NCBI GenBank assembly: GCA_023621895.1
Contig: JAMOAF010000725.1
Span: 1 to 11,716 of the forward strand
Source of the DNA: Planctomycetota bacterium
GTDB taxonomy: Bacteria > Planctomycetota > Planctomycetia > Pirellulales > Thermoguttaceae
Length of the DNA: 11,716 bases
Reading direction: 5' to 3'
Shown here: positions 1-7,196 of the stretch, one piece after another
Layout of the letters: every line of letters starts with the position of its first letter
Numbering within the stretch: position 1 is the first letter of the stretch
The notes under the pieces: model-generated
What the model was told of the DNA's origin: nothing
Database searches by the model: none
Seen by the model: the letters and a program-made list of their open reading frames with translations, nothing else
Program-made: the position numbers and the translations under genes

Positions 1-1071
1 GCTCCGCAGACCGGACGCCGGCATCGCGGAGATGAGAAAGAATCCCTGCTCGGAGGTCATCACCTCGCGGACCTGGGCCTGCATTTTCGGCCGCATGCCC
101 AGATCGTCGAGCGTTTTGAAATGGGTCCGCTCGCCTTCGAATTGGAGCATCGCCCGCTCGCCGGTCTGCGTGCCCTGGCTGGTCAGCGTGCCGTTGTACT
201 TCCTGCGTTTGAATTCGGCGAGGAAGAGCCCTTCCTGGCGGCTGCGGCGGTCTTCCGCCTTCAACCCGCTGACGAGCTTCAAGGCTTCGAGGGCCGGGTC
301 GGCCTTCTCCCGCTCCATCGGGTCGGCTTCCTGCCAGACGCCGTCGATCAGGTGCCGCACGGCGACGCCCTGCTGGGTGTAATCGAGCATGATCGCGTCG
401 GCGCGCCGCGAAAGCCCATCGGCGATGATCTTCCGGGCATCCAGAAACCCGGGGTTTTGCCGGGCGCTGAGCAGGTACACATTGTCGTCGCGGTCGGTCT
501 TTCCCCCGCGCGACTTGAGAACCAGCGGCGGGCCGCCTTCGTGCGGGTCCCGATCCTCGGTTTCCACTTGGACGCGGAACAATCCGCCGAACCAGCTCTT
601 GATGTGCTTTGAAGTCAGCACCTTCTCGGAATCGCTGACGACGTCGTTCCGCGCTTTCACATACGCCAGGAGCGGGGCCAGGTAGGCGACCAGGAGCAGC
701 GGAAAGCCGGCGAAAAACACCGGCAGGAACCAGAACACGATGATCCCCGCGATCATCGGGCCGAACACGATCGGGTTCCACTTGAAGTGGTCAAGCTTCA
801 ACATCTGGGCGTCCTGGCTGACCCAGTCGGTCGTGTAGGCCCAGAGGACAACGACCAGCCAGGCGGAAAACAGCTTGATCAAGCTCAAGTAGAAGCCCGG
901 CCCGCTCCAACCGCTGGCGACCGGCGCGGCCTCTGCCGCCGGGGCTAGGCCCGCGGCCGATTCCTCGGAGGCGGCCGCCGCGCCTTCGACGGCGTCTTGG
1001 GCGGAAACCAGCGGAACGGCAAGCGCCAGGATTGCCAGGAACACGCAAAGCAAAAGCAGGTAGCGACGCAT
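1..1071 (-). CDS. Membrane-anchored GspE/PilB-like secretion ATPase, N-terminal part (runs off left edge)
   Basis: The frame is open for 357 codons from the ATG at 1071-1069 to the window edge, so the C-terminal part is outside. Residues 1-24 look like a Sec signal or TM segment (MRRYLLLLCVFLAILALAVP). An Ala/Glu-rich linker follows, then hydrophobic segments near 63-80, 101-122 and 124-141. From about residue 185 the sequence resembles the N2 region of GspE/PilB ATPases: DAIMLDYTQQGVAVRHLIDG parallels the usual SDIHIEP...VRYRIDG stretch, followed by RRKYNG and GFFLIS leading into the P-loop. The P-loop itself (349-357) reads AMPASGLRS instead of GPTGSGKTT, so the Walker A lysine is a leucine. 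The ATG overlaps the pilT stop as TAATG, which suggests translational coupling. The likely role is in type IV pilus assembly or type II secretion at the inner membrane, possibly as a non-canonical or inactive motor subunit. Family call is fairly safe; activity is not. Confidence 0.8.
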   Translation of the reverse strand, partial: MRRYLLLLCVFLAILALAVPLVSAQDAVEGAAAASEESAAGLAPAAEAAPVASGWSGPGFYLSLIKLFSAWLVVVLWAYTTDWVSQDAQMLKLDHFKWNPIVFGPMIAGIIVFWFLPVFFAGFPLLLVAYLAPLLAYVKARNDVVSDSEKVLTSKHIKSWFGGLFRVQVETEDRDPHEGGPPLVLKSRGGKTDRDDNVYLLSARQNPGFLDARKIIADGLSRRADAIMLDYTQQGVAVRHLIDGVWQEADPMEREKADPALEALKLVSGLKAEDRRSRQEGLFLAEFKRRKYNGTLTSQGTQTGERAMLQFEGERTHFKTLDDLGMRPKMQAQVREVMTSEQGFFLISAMPASGLRS

Positions 1072-2219
1072 TAGAGTATCCCGGGTTCTTTGACTTCGAT
1101 GCCTTTGAGCGCCATCTTCAGGGCTTCCACGTTGGGGGCCACCTCAAACGCCGTGGCGCGGTCGATCAACCGCTCCTGGACAAGATACTTCAAGCTCATC
1201 GTGAAGTCCTGCATGCCTTCATTCAGGCCGATGCGGATCGCGTCGGGCAGCTTCTCGTCCTGCTCCTCGAGAATCAACTTGCGGACGGTCGGGTTGAACA
1301 TCATGATCTCGACCGTGGGCACGCGCTGCACCCCCTCCTTGATCGACGGCAGGAGCTTCTGCGCCACGATCCCCTTCATGTTGAACGCCAACGCGCTGCG
1401 GATCGCCGAGTGCATCGACGCCGGGAAGAGGTCGAGGATTCGGCCGATCGTGCTCGCCGCGGTCGAGGCGTGGATCGTACCAAACACGAGGTGCCCCGTC
1501 TCCGCCGCGTGGATCGCCGTTTCGAAGGTCTCGCGATCGCGCATTTCGCCCACGAGCATCACGTCGGGATCCTCGCGGACGGCGTGCTTCATGCCGATGG
1601 AGAAGTTGACCACGTCCATGCCGATCTCGCGCTGGTTGATCAGGCACTTGTCCTCGGTGAACGTGAATTCGATCGGGTCTTCAAGCGTCAGGATGTGCTT
1701 CCGGTAGTTCTGGTTGACCCAGTTGAGCATCGAGGCGATGGTCGTGCTTTTCCCGGACCCGGTGATCCCGGCCAACAGGACCATGCCCTGGCTGTACTTG
1801 CAGAGTTCGTAAAGCACCGTGGGCAGATACAGGTCTTCCAGCGGAGGGATCCAGTTGTTCACCCGCCGCGCAACCATCCCCACGTGGCCCATCTGCTGCA
1901 AAACGTTCACGCGGAAGCGCCACCTCTTCCCGTCGACATCCGTCGTGTGGGCGAAGTCCGCGCCGCCGTCCTCGTCGAAAATGCGGCGATTCCGCTCGTC
2001 CATCATCGGAAAAATCAGCCGCACCATCTCGTCGTCGTCGATCGGTTCGCGGTTCATCGGCCGCAACGTGCCGCTGACGCGGATGTAGGGGGGACGGTCG
2101 ACCTTCAGGTGCAGGTCGCTCCCCTCCAGCTTGACCAGCGCGCGGAACAACTTGTCGATCTCCAGCGGCCCCTTGGGCTTCTTGAACCGGTCCTGATCAA
2201 CTTCAATCGGAATCGACAT
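1071..2219 (-). CDS. pilT: PilT-family type IV pilus retraction ATPase
   Basis: A 382-residue hexameric motor ATPase that would power pilus retraction on the cytoplasmic side of the inner membrane. The PAS-like N2 domain covers about residues 15-120. The RecA-like domain has Walker A GITGSGKST (151-159), Asp box TLEDPIEF (178-185), Walker B DPDVMLVGEMRD (217-228) and His box TGHLVFGTIHAS (241-252). TVRKLILE (311-318) matches the position of the retraction-linked AIRNLIRE motif, followed by GMQDFTMSLKYLV, the counterpart of the PilT C-terminal GMQTMDQAL helix. It is slightly longer than classical PilT (about 345 aa), partly from an N-terminal extension. The start is supported by a strong GGAGGAAGG 3-4 nt before the ATG at 2219. 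hisF ends 83 bp upstream, and the downstream GspE-like gene overlaps the stop codon. No adjacent pilB, pilC or pilin gene is visible. Confidence 0.95.
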   Translation of the reverse strand: MSIPIEVDQDRFKKPKGPLEIDKLFRALVKLEGSDLHLKVDRPPYIRVSGTLRPMNREPIDDDEMVRLIFPMMDERNRRIFDEDGGADFAHTTDVDGKRWRFRVNVLQQMGHVGMVARRVNNWIPPLEDLYLPTVLYELCKYSQGMVLLAGITGSGKSTTIASMLNWVNQNYRKHILTLEDPIEFTFTEDKCLINQREIGMDVVNFSIGMKHAVREDPDVMLVGEMRDRETFETAIHAAETGHLVFGTIHASTAASTIGRILDLFPASMHSAIRSALAFNMKGIVAQKLLPSIKEGVQRVPTVEIMMFNPTVRKLILEEQDEKLPDAIRIGLNEGMQDFTMSLKYLVQERLIDRATAFEVAPNVEALKMALKGIEVKEPGIL

Positions 2220-2302
2220 CTACCTTCCTCCGTAGCCTTCTACTCGCTCTCGTCTCCGAACCAGTCTCAACCGGCTCCTTAGCCGCAACAAGGGAGTCTC
2301 CT

Positions 2303-3070
2303 TCAAAGCCGGACGGGGATTCCCCGCTTCCGCATCACCTGCTTGGTCTCGGCGATGGTGTATTCGCCATAATGAAAAATGCTCGCCGCCAGGGCCGCGT
2401 CCGCCCCGCCGATCTGGATCGCGTCGGCCAGATCGTCCGGGCGCCCCGCGCCTCCGCTGGCAACAACCGGGATCGCCACGGCGCTGCTCACGGCGGAGGT
2501 CATCTCCAGGTCGTAGCCGGCCTTCGTGCCGTCGGCATCCATCGAAGTAAGCACGATCTCTCCAGCACCCAATCGTTCCACCTCCATGGCCCAGGCAACC
2601 GCCTGGTAGCCGGTGCCGACGCGCCCGCCATGGATATGCACCTCCCAGAATTCGTCGCCGTCCTTCCGCACGCGTTTCGGATCGATGTTAACCACGATGC
2701 ACTGGCTTCCAAACCGCCGCGCCGCCCGGCGGACAAACTCCGGATCGCGGCAAGCGGCCGAGTTGATCGACACTTTGTCGCTGCCCGCACGGAGCAGCGC
2801 GCGAATATCCTCCAGGCTCCGGATGCCGCCGCCGACGGTCAGCGGCATGAACACCACCTCGGCGGTTCGCCGCACCACGTCGAGGATGATATCGCGGCCT
2901 TCGTGGCTCGCCGTAATGTCAAGAAACACCAGTTCATCCGCCCCTTCGCGCTCGTAACGCTCGGCGACCTCAACCGGGTCGCCCGCGTCGCGAAGGTTGA
3001 CGAAGTTGGTTCCCTTGACAACCCTGCCCCGGTTCACATCGAGGCAAGGAATAATCCGCTTGGCGAGCAT
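2303..3070 (-). CDS. hisF: Imidazole glycerol phosphate synthase cyclase subunit HisF
   Basis: A 255-residue (beta/alpha)8 barrel, the normal length for HisF. With HisH it converts PRFAR plus ammonia into imidazole glycerol phosphate and AICAR in histidine biosynthesis. With the start at 3070 the numbering matches the family: Asp11 in IIPCLDVNRGRVVKG and Asp130 in VVNIDPKR are the catalytic pair. Phosphate-binding loops are TVGGGIR (78-84) and ASGGAG (204-209). The frame stays open upstream to 3466, but residues added that way are Cys/Arg-rich and unlike any HisF, so MLAKRIIPCLDV is the start; a GGAG lies 10 nt upstream. hisH, hisA and the rest of the his operon are absent from the window, so the his genes appear dispersed. 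Transcription runs toward pilT with no clear terminator between them. Confidence 0.97.
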   Translation of the reverse strand: MLAKRIIPCLDVNRGRVVKGTNFVNLRDAGDPVEVAERYEREGADELVFLDITASHEGRDIILDVVRRTAEVVFMPLTVGGGIRSLEDIRALLRAGSDKVSINSAACRDPEFVRRAARRFGSQCIVVNIDPKRVRKDGDEFWEVHIHGGRVGTGYQAVAWAMEVERLGAGEIVLTSMDADGTKAGYDLEMTSAVSSAVAIPVVASGGAGRPDDLADAIQIGGADAALAASIFHYGEYTIAETKQVMRKRGIPVRL

Positions 3071-3591
3071 CTCCGCCGCGCTCCGATGGCAGTTGTCTCG
3101 GCAGGAGACGCAGCAACACCGGCTCCCTGCCAGAAGCCTGCCGCCGACCATCTTCCGCGCGAAGGCATGTCCCCGGTGCGTCCGCACCGGAGATCGCGCA
3201 ATGGATGTGGCTGTCCCGGCGAGCCTCTCTTGCCCTGCTCCTACTGCCACGCACCCACAAAACACGAGTTGCTCCGCGGAGCCAAGACTGGCCCCGCCAG
3301 AGACGGCGTCCGGCTCAATTCCTCCGCGGAAACACTCGTCCAGGGCGCAGCTTACCCTAATACTACAGTAAAGCCTTACTGTAAGTTCAGCAGGCCCCGT
3401 GGTCAACGGTCTGGTCAACGGTTCCTGGATTTCCAACACGCGGCTTGCCAGTCCGAATGGCAACATAACCGATGTTCGTCACGAAAACGCGTTCGCAAAT
3501 AACCCACAAGAGGGGACCTTGGCCAGCAAGCACGCGGACTTGAGGCCAACAGGGCCCGCCCCGAGCTTCCCTGACCCATCCCGAGGCCCGG
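3071..3591. other. 521-bp gene-free stretch between the helicase and hisF
   Basis: No convincing coding region was found; open frames on both strands are Cys/Arg/Pro-rich low-quality translations. It does contain small structures. A 7-bp hairpin with a GTCC loop lies at 3173-3190. Two mutually exclusive short stems lie near the hisF start: GTCTC/GAGAC at 3095-3109, against GGCAG...CTGCC at 3100-3131. An acagtaa/ttactgt hairpin sits at 3365-3382. A 12-bp-spaced direct repeat of GGTCAACGGT lies at 3401-3422. No tRNA or other RNA gene was recognised. Confidence 0.6.
3378..3406 (-). promoter_or_regulatory. Candidate sigma70-like promoter for hisF
   Basis: Reading the minus strand, TTGACC (3406-3401) is followed after exactly 17 nt by TACAGT (3383-3378), which would start transcription about 300 nt before the hisF ATG. 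A second TTGACC lies 12 nt further upstream (3418-3413). The -10 box overlaps one arm of the acagtaa/ttactgt hairpin. This is sequence resemblance only; planctomycete promoters are poorly defined. Confidence 0.3.
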
Positions 3592-5565
3592 TCAATCGGC
3601 CCGCTCCACAACCACCCGGCAATCCGGCAGCGATTTCAAGAACATCCGGCCGTAGGGCTTCGATCGCACCCGGGGGTCCAGGATCACGACCATCCCCTGG
3701 TCTTTCCGCGTCCGGATCAGCCGCCCGAAGCCCTGCTTGAGCTTGATGATCGCCGAAGGGACCTGAAAATCGTGGAACGGGTTCCCCCCGCGGGCTCGAA
3801 TCGCTTCGATCCGCGCTTCCGTGAGGGGGTGGTCGGGCACGCTGAAGGGGAGCCGGGTGATGATCACGTTGCGGAGCGCGTCGCCCGGCACGTCCACTCC
3901 CTGCCAGAAGCTATCGGTCCCGAACAAGACCGAACGCGGATTCTGCTTGAACCGTTCGAGCATCTGGCTGCGGGGCATCCCCTCCGACTGGGAGAACAGG
4001 GCCAGGTCGTTTTCGGCCAGCCAGGGTACAAGGGCCTCCGTGATGCGGCGCATCATTTCGTAGCTGGTGAACAAGACGAAGGCCCGGCCGTCGGTCCGCG
4101 CCACGTAGCGGCGGATCATCTCCACCACCTTGCGCTCGTAGTCTCGCGATGCGGAGGCCGGGTCGGGCATGGCGTCGACCAGCACCAGCTCGGCCTGCTC
4201 GCGGTAGTCGAAGGGGCTGCCGAGGCAGAGCGTTTCTGCCTTGGTCAGGCCGATCCGCGATTTGAAAAAGTCGAACGACCCCGTGCCGGTGGCCAGCGTC
4301 GCACTGGTCAGAACCACGGTCGGCACTTCGTCGAAAAGAGCCTCGCGAAGCACGGGCCCCACGTCGATCGGCGCCGCCGCCAATTTCACGCGCAAACGCC
4401 GGCGGTAAAACGACCGCTCGATCCAATAGACCGCCTCCGGCATCCGCTGGAGCCGCCAGTCCTCGACCAATTGGGCCAAGCCGTTGAGCCGCTCGCCGGC
4501 CGCCACAAAATCCTGGCGCTGGTCCGGCTCCTTGATCCCGTCAGCAACCTTCCTCACGCTCCGGGCAAGATTCGACAGCCCCTCGCTCAAGGGATTGGCC
4601 ACGACGCCGGGCGCCCGCACCCGGCCGTTGCTCCCCGCGTGGTTGTGAAGCCAGGCGTCGACCGACTCGAAGAACTCCGACGCCCTGTCGCGGCAGTCGG
4701 CGACGAGACGCTGGGCCTCGGCCGTCGATTTCCCCACCAGCAACCCCTTGTTGGTGCGGTCGTTGTAGAGGCGGTTCAAGACATAGTCCACCTGCCCGCT
4801 GGTCACGCCGATCCCCAGGTGGTCTCCAGCCACCGCTTCGAGGTTGTGGGCCTCGTCGACGATCAGCACGTTGTATTCCGGCAGGATGCTCACCCCCTGG
4901 CGGCGGAGATTCAGATCGCTGCAAAGGAGGGCATGGTTGACAATCAGAATCTGGGCGTTGAGCATCCGCCGCCGGGCTTTGAAGTAGAAGCAGTCCTTGT
5001 TGTGCGGGCAGTTCCGCCCCATGCAGTTGCCCGAGTCGCTCGCCACTTCATCCCAAACGCCGGGGATGGGCCGAAACGGCAAGTCGGCCAGTGAGCCGTC
5101 GCCCGTGTCACGAGCCCAGTCGGTGATCCGGCGGAGCTGCTCGAACTCCTCCGTCGAGGCGAACAGCCCGGATGCCCGGGAGTGCGCGTTGTGCAGCCGG
5201 CGGAGGCTCAGATAGTTGCCGCGGCCTTTCACCAGCACGGCGGTGAATTCGAGCGGCAGGAGGCTGTTCAACAAGGGGATATCCTTGGTGATCAACTGCT
5301 CCTGGAGGCTGATCGTGTGGGTCGAGACGACGACCTTTGTCTTTTTCCCGTCCGCCTTGGGACCGGCGGCCGCCAGGATCGCCGGCACGAGGTAGGCGAA
5401 GCTCTTGCCCACGCCGGTCCCCGCCTCGACGAGCAGATGGTGGCCGCCGCGAATCGCACGATCGACCGCCTCGGCCATCGCCAACTGCTCGGGGCGATGC
5501 TCGTAGTGCTTCATTCTGGCGGCGATGCGGCCTTGCGGCCCAAGAATATCCTGCGGCGAAAGCAT
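3592..5565 (-). CDS. dinG: DinG/YoaA-type superfamily 2 DNA helicase
   Basis: A 657-residue XPD-like 5'-3' helicase, probably acting on forked or recombining DNA and R-loops in repair. Motifs in order: HRPEQLAMA (23-31), Walker A AGTGVGKS (48-55), STHTISLQEQ (81-90), KGRGNYLS (113-120), DEAH (237-240), LTSATL (419-424), LFGTDSFWQGVDVPG (547-561) and QGFGRLIRTR (611-620). Three cysteines, C181-x4-C186-x5-C192, have the spacing of the last three Fe-S ligands of E. coli DinG. The first ligand, normally the Cys in KGRxNYLC, is Ser120 (AGC codon). No N-terminal exonuclease domain is present, so it is of the short YoaA-like type. No Shine-Dalgarno precedes the ATG at 5565. The stop is followed by the 521-bp gap before hisF. 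Assignment to DinG rather than YoaA is not resolved. Confidence 0.92.
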   Translation of the reverse strand: MLSPQDILGPQGRIAARMKHYEHRPEQLAMAEAVDRAIRGGHHLLVEAGTGVGKSFAYLVPAILAAAGPKADGKKTKVVVSTHTISLQEQLITKDIPLLNSLLPLEFTAVLVKGRGNYLSLRRLHNAHSRASGLFASTEEFEQLRRITDWARDTGDGSLADLPFRPIPGVWDEVASDSGNCMGRNCPHNKDCFYFKARRRMLNAQILIVNHALLCSDLNLRRQGVSILPEYNVLIVDEAHNLEAVAGDHLGIGVTSGQVDYVLNRLYNDRTNKGLLVGKSTAEAQRLVADCRDRASEFFESVDAWLHNHAGSNGRVRAPGVVANPLSEGLSNLARSVRKVADGIKEPDQRQDFVAAGERLNGLAQLVEDWRLQRMPEAVYWIERSFYRRRLRVKLAAAPIDVGPVLREALFDEVPTVVLTSATLATGTGSFDFFKSRIGLTKAETLCLGSPFDYREQAELVLVDAMPDPASASRDYERKVVEMIRRYVARTDGRAFVLFTSYEMMRRITEALVPWLAENDLALFSQSEGMPRSQMLERFKQNPRSVLFGTDSFWQGVDVPGDALRNVIITRLPFSVPDHPLTEARIEAIRARGGNPFHDFQVPSAIIKLKQGFGRLIRTRKDQGMVVILDPRVRSKPYGRMFLKSLPDCRVVVERAD

Positions 5566-5961
5566 AATAAATAGCAGACGATCCGGCGGCTGTCAGGCGA
5601 TGCTGTTGGAGAACGAGTTCCGGTCGCACCGGCGGCGCCAGGAGGGAAAGGGAAACAGAGCCATTCGCGCCACGCTCACTCAAATGGCGCTCGGCGCCGC
5701 GAAAGGTCGCAGGATTCAGCCTACCAACCCCCGGAACGGCCCGGTAGGGCGGCAGCTACCCGATTCCACTCAAACAGAGCGGATTCCCCCTTGCGCCAGT
5801 CTGGCTACGGCCCCTGTCCTGTGCTATCTTCCGGAAGCGCCGCCCCGGCCGGCGGCGCTGGCGGCCGGCCCCCGTGGCGCCGGGCGAGGGGCAGGAGACA
5901 ACTGGCCGGAATCCCCGCGTTTCAAGCAACGTCCGACGAGGCAACTTCACGTTGAGACCCC
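5566..5961. other. 396-bp divergent intergenic region with a GC hairpin
   Basis: This lies between the divergent helicase and zinc-ribbon genes, and no gene was recognised in it. A perfect 8-bp stem, gcgccgcc (5837-5844) with ggcggcgc (5851-5858), has a 6-nt CCGGCC loop about 100 nt before the plus-strand ATG. A weak plus-strand promoter-like pair, TGGCTA and TATCTT spaced 17 nt, lies just before the hairpin, so the stem would fall in the 5' UTR if that promoter is real. No good Shine-Dalgarno precedes 5962. Confidence 0.45.
5568..5596 (-). promoter_or_regulatory. Candidate promoter abutting the helicase start codon
   Basis: On the minus strand CTGACA (5596-5591) is separated by 17 nt from TATTTA (5573-5568), with the extended -10 triplet TGC just before it. 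The -10 ends only 2 nt before the ATG, and there is no Shine-Dalgarno, so transcription would begin at or just inside the annotated start. Either the mRNA is leaderless, translation begins at a later codon such as Met18, or the match is fortuitous. Confidence 0.3.
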
Positions 5962-6966
5962 ATGCCGATCGAATTCCGCTGTCTCCAGTGCGGCAAGCTG
6001 TTGCGAACCGGCGACGACACCGCGGGCAAGCAGGCGAAGTGCCCCGAATGCGGCGCGGTGATGCCGATCCCGGGAGAGGCCGCCCCCAAGCCCGAGATGA
6101 TCCATGAATGGCAAGACACCCCTTCCAGCCCTTTCGGCCCCTCCAGTGCGGCCGAAAACCCCTACCAGTCGCCCGCCGCATTTCCCGCCGCGCAGGCCTG
6201 GGCGGTGCCGGCCGGTGAAATTCGCCCCACACGGATCGGCTTCGGCGAGACGTTCTCGCGGGCATGGGCCGTGTTCAGCGACTCCTGGCTGGTCGTTCTC
6301 GGAGCGATCCTGCTGATGCTCCTGGTCTATTTCGCCGGCTATTTCATCATGGTTTCGATCGCCGCGGGGATTGGCATCGCCATCCAGGACCGCGATGCCG
6401 CCAGAATCCTGGCCCAGGTTGCCCAGTTCGGCGCCGCGCTGCTCTCGCTTTGGCTCAACATCGGCCTGCAACTGTTCGCGCTCGGGGTGGCCCGCGGCGA
6501 GCAGCCGCGCTACGGGCTGGTCTTCGCCGGCGGCCCGCGGCTTCTGCCGGTGATCGGCTGCTTCCTCCTGACCGGGCTGGTTGTCTTCGGCGGCGCGCTG
6601 CTTCTGGTCGTCCCGGGCGTGATCTTCCTCATGATGCTCTCGCAGGCCCAGTTGCTCGTCATCGATCGCCAGCTCGGCGTGCTTCAGGCCATGTCGCTCT
6701 CCGCGAAAATCATGGCCGGCAACAAGCTCCTTGTGATGGGGATCTGGATTGTCACCGGTGTCTTGGCCTACGTGTCCGTGCTGGTTACCTGCGGCCTCGG
6801 ACTGTTCGCCGCGGCGCCTTACCTGCTGATTCTGAAGATCGTGATCTACCTTTCGGCGAGCGGCCAGCCAACGATCGCCGATCGCTATGCCGTGGCAGCC
6901 AGCCCGTTCGTGCCGCAGGGCAGTTCGCCCTTCCAGCAGCAGGGCGAGTCGCCGTTCATGGCGTGA
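5962..6966 (+). CDS. Zinc-ribbon, multi-TM membrane protein of unknown function
   Basis: A 334-residue protein and the only plus-strand gene. The N-terminus is a zinc ribbon with Cys7-x2-Cys10 and Cys27-x2-Cys30 (FRCLQCGKLL, KCPECGAVMP), a cytoplasmic-looking module common at the start of planctomycete proteins. A Pro/Ser-rich linker (about 40-90) follows. Four or five hydrophobic segments come next, near 109-140, 150-176, 194-226 and 256-297; the last two are long enough to be helical hairpins. A short amphipathic stretch FGETFSRAWAVFSDSW (94-109) precedes the first TM, as in DUF975-like or glycerophosphodiesterase membrane-domain proteins, but I cannot assign a family. The tail is polar with SPF repeats (SPFVPQG, SPFQQQG, SPFMA). 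It could be a membrane scaffold or transport-related protein; function is unknown. The start is taken because the zinc ribbon begins right after it. Confidence 0.85.
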   Translation: MPIEFRCLQCGKLLRTGDDTAGKQAKCPECGAVMPIPGEAAPKPEMIHEWQDTPSSPFGPSSAAENPYQSPAAFPAAQAWAVPAGEIRPTRIGFGETFSRAWAVFSDSWLVVLGAILLMLLVYFAGYFIMVSIAAGIGIAIQDRDAARILAQVAQFGAALLSLWLNIGLQLFALGVARGEQPRYGLVFAGGPRLLPVIGCFLLTGLVVFGGALLLVVPGVIFLMMLSQAQLLVIDRQLGVLQAMSLSAKIMAGNKLLVMGIWIVTGVLAYVSVLVTCGLGLFAAAPYLLILKIVIYLSASGQPTIADRYAVAASPFVPQGSSPFQQQGESPFMA

Positions 6967-6994
6967 GGCGGGCGGTTGGCAGAGGCCCAGCCGG

Positions 6995-7182
6995 TGATGT
7001 AGTGGGAAGCCGAACGATCCGCCGGGCAAGCCGGCGGGATTCTGGGGAGGGGCCCGGGGCGGTGATGTAGTGGGAAGCCGAACGATCCGCCGGGCAAGCC
7101 GGCGGGATTCTGGGAGAGGGGCCGGGGCGCTGATGTAGTGGGAAGCCGAACGATCCGCCGGGCAAGCCGGCGGGATTCTGGG
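6995..7182. repeat. Tandem array, three copies of a 52-bp palindrome-containing repeat (68-bp period)
   Basis: Cores at 6995-7046, 7063-7114 and 7131-7182 are identical over 52 bp, starting TGATGTAGTGGGAAGCCGAA. Each holds a stem CCGCCGG/CCGGCGG with a 5-nt GCAAG loop, and further pairing of the flanking ATCC and GGAT around a bulge. The 16-bp linkers between cores are G-rich and slightly different from each other. The array begins 28 bp after the stop of the zinc-ribbon gene and lies in a convergent 3' region. It resembles REP-type extragenic palindromes. There are no unique spacers, so it is not a CRISPR array. Confidence 0.9.
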
Positions 7183-7196
7183 GAGGAAAATCGCTT

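Noticed and set aside
1032..2282. 416-residue plus-strand frame opposite pilT
   Set aside because: It is an antisense shadow of pilT, which has every family motif.
3398..3430. Possible tRNA T-arm-like GGTTC segment
   Set aside because: No acceptor, D-arm or anticodon stem could be folded around it on either strand.
3071..3466. In-frame N-terminal extension of hisF by 132 residues
   Set aside because: The added stretch is Cys/Arg-rich, unlike any domain, and numbering from 3070 puts the catalytic Asp residues exactly at 11 and 130.
2372..3502. 376-residue plus-strand frame opposite hisF and its leader
   Set aside because: Antisense of hisF with no recognisable domain.
3772..5094. 440-residue plus-strand frame opposite the helicase
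   Set aside because: Antisense shadow, rich in His, Arg, Val and Pro as expected from GC-rich coding complement.
5947..7029. 360-residue minus-strand frame opposite the zinc-ribbon gene
   Set aside because: It runs through the repeat array and is charged low-complexity sequence, while the plus strand has zinc-ribbon cysteines and TM segments.
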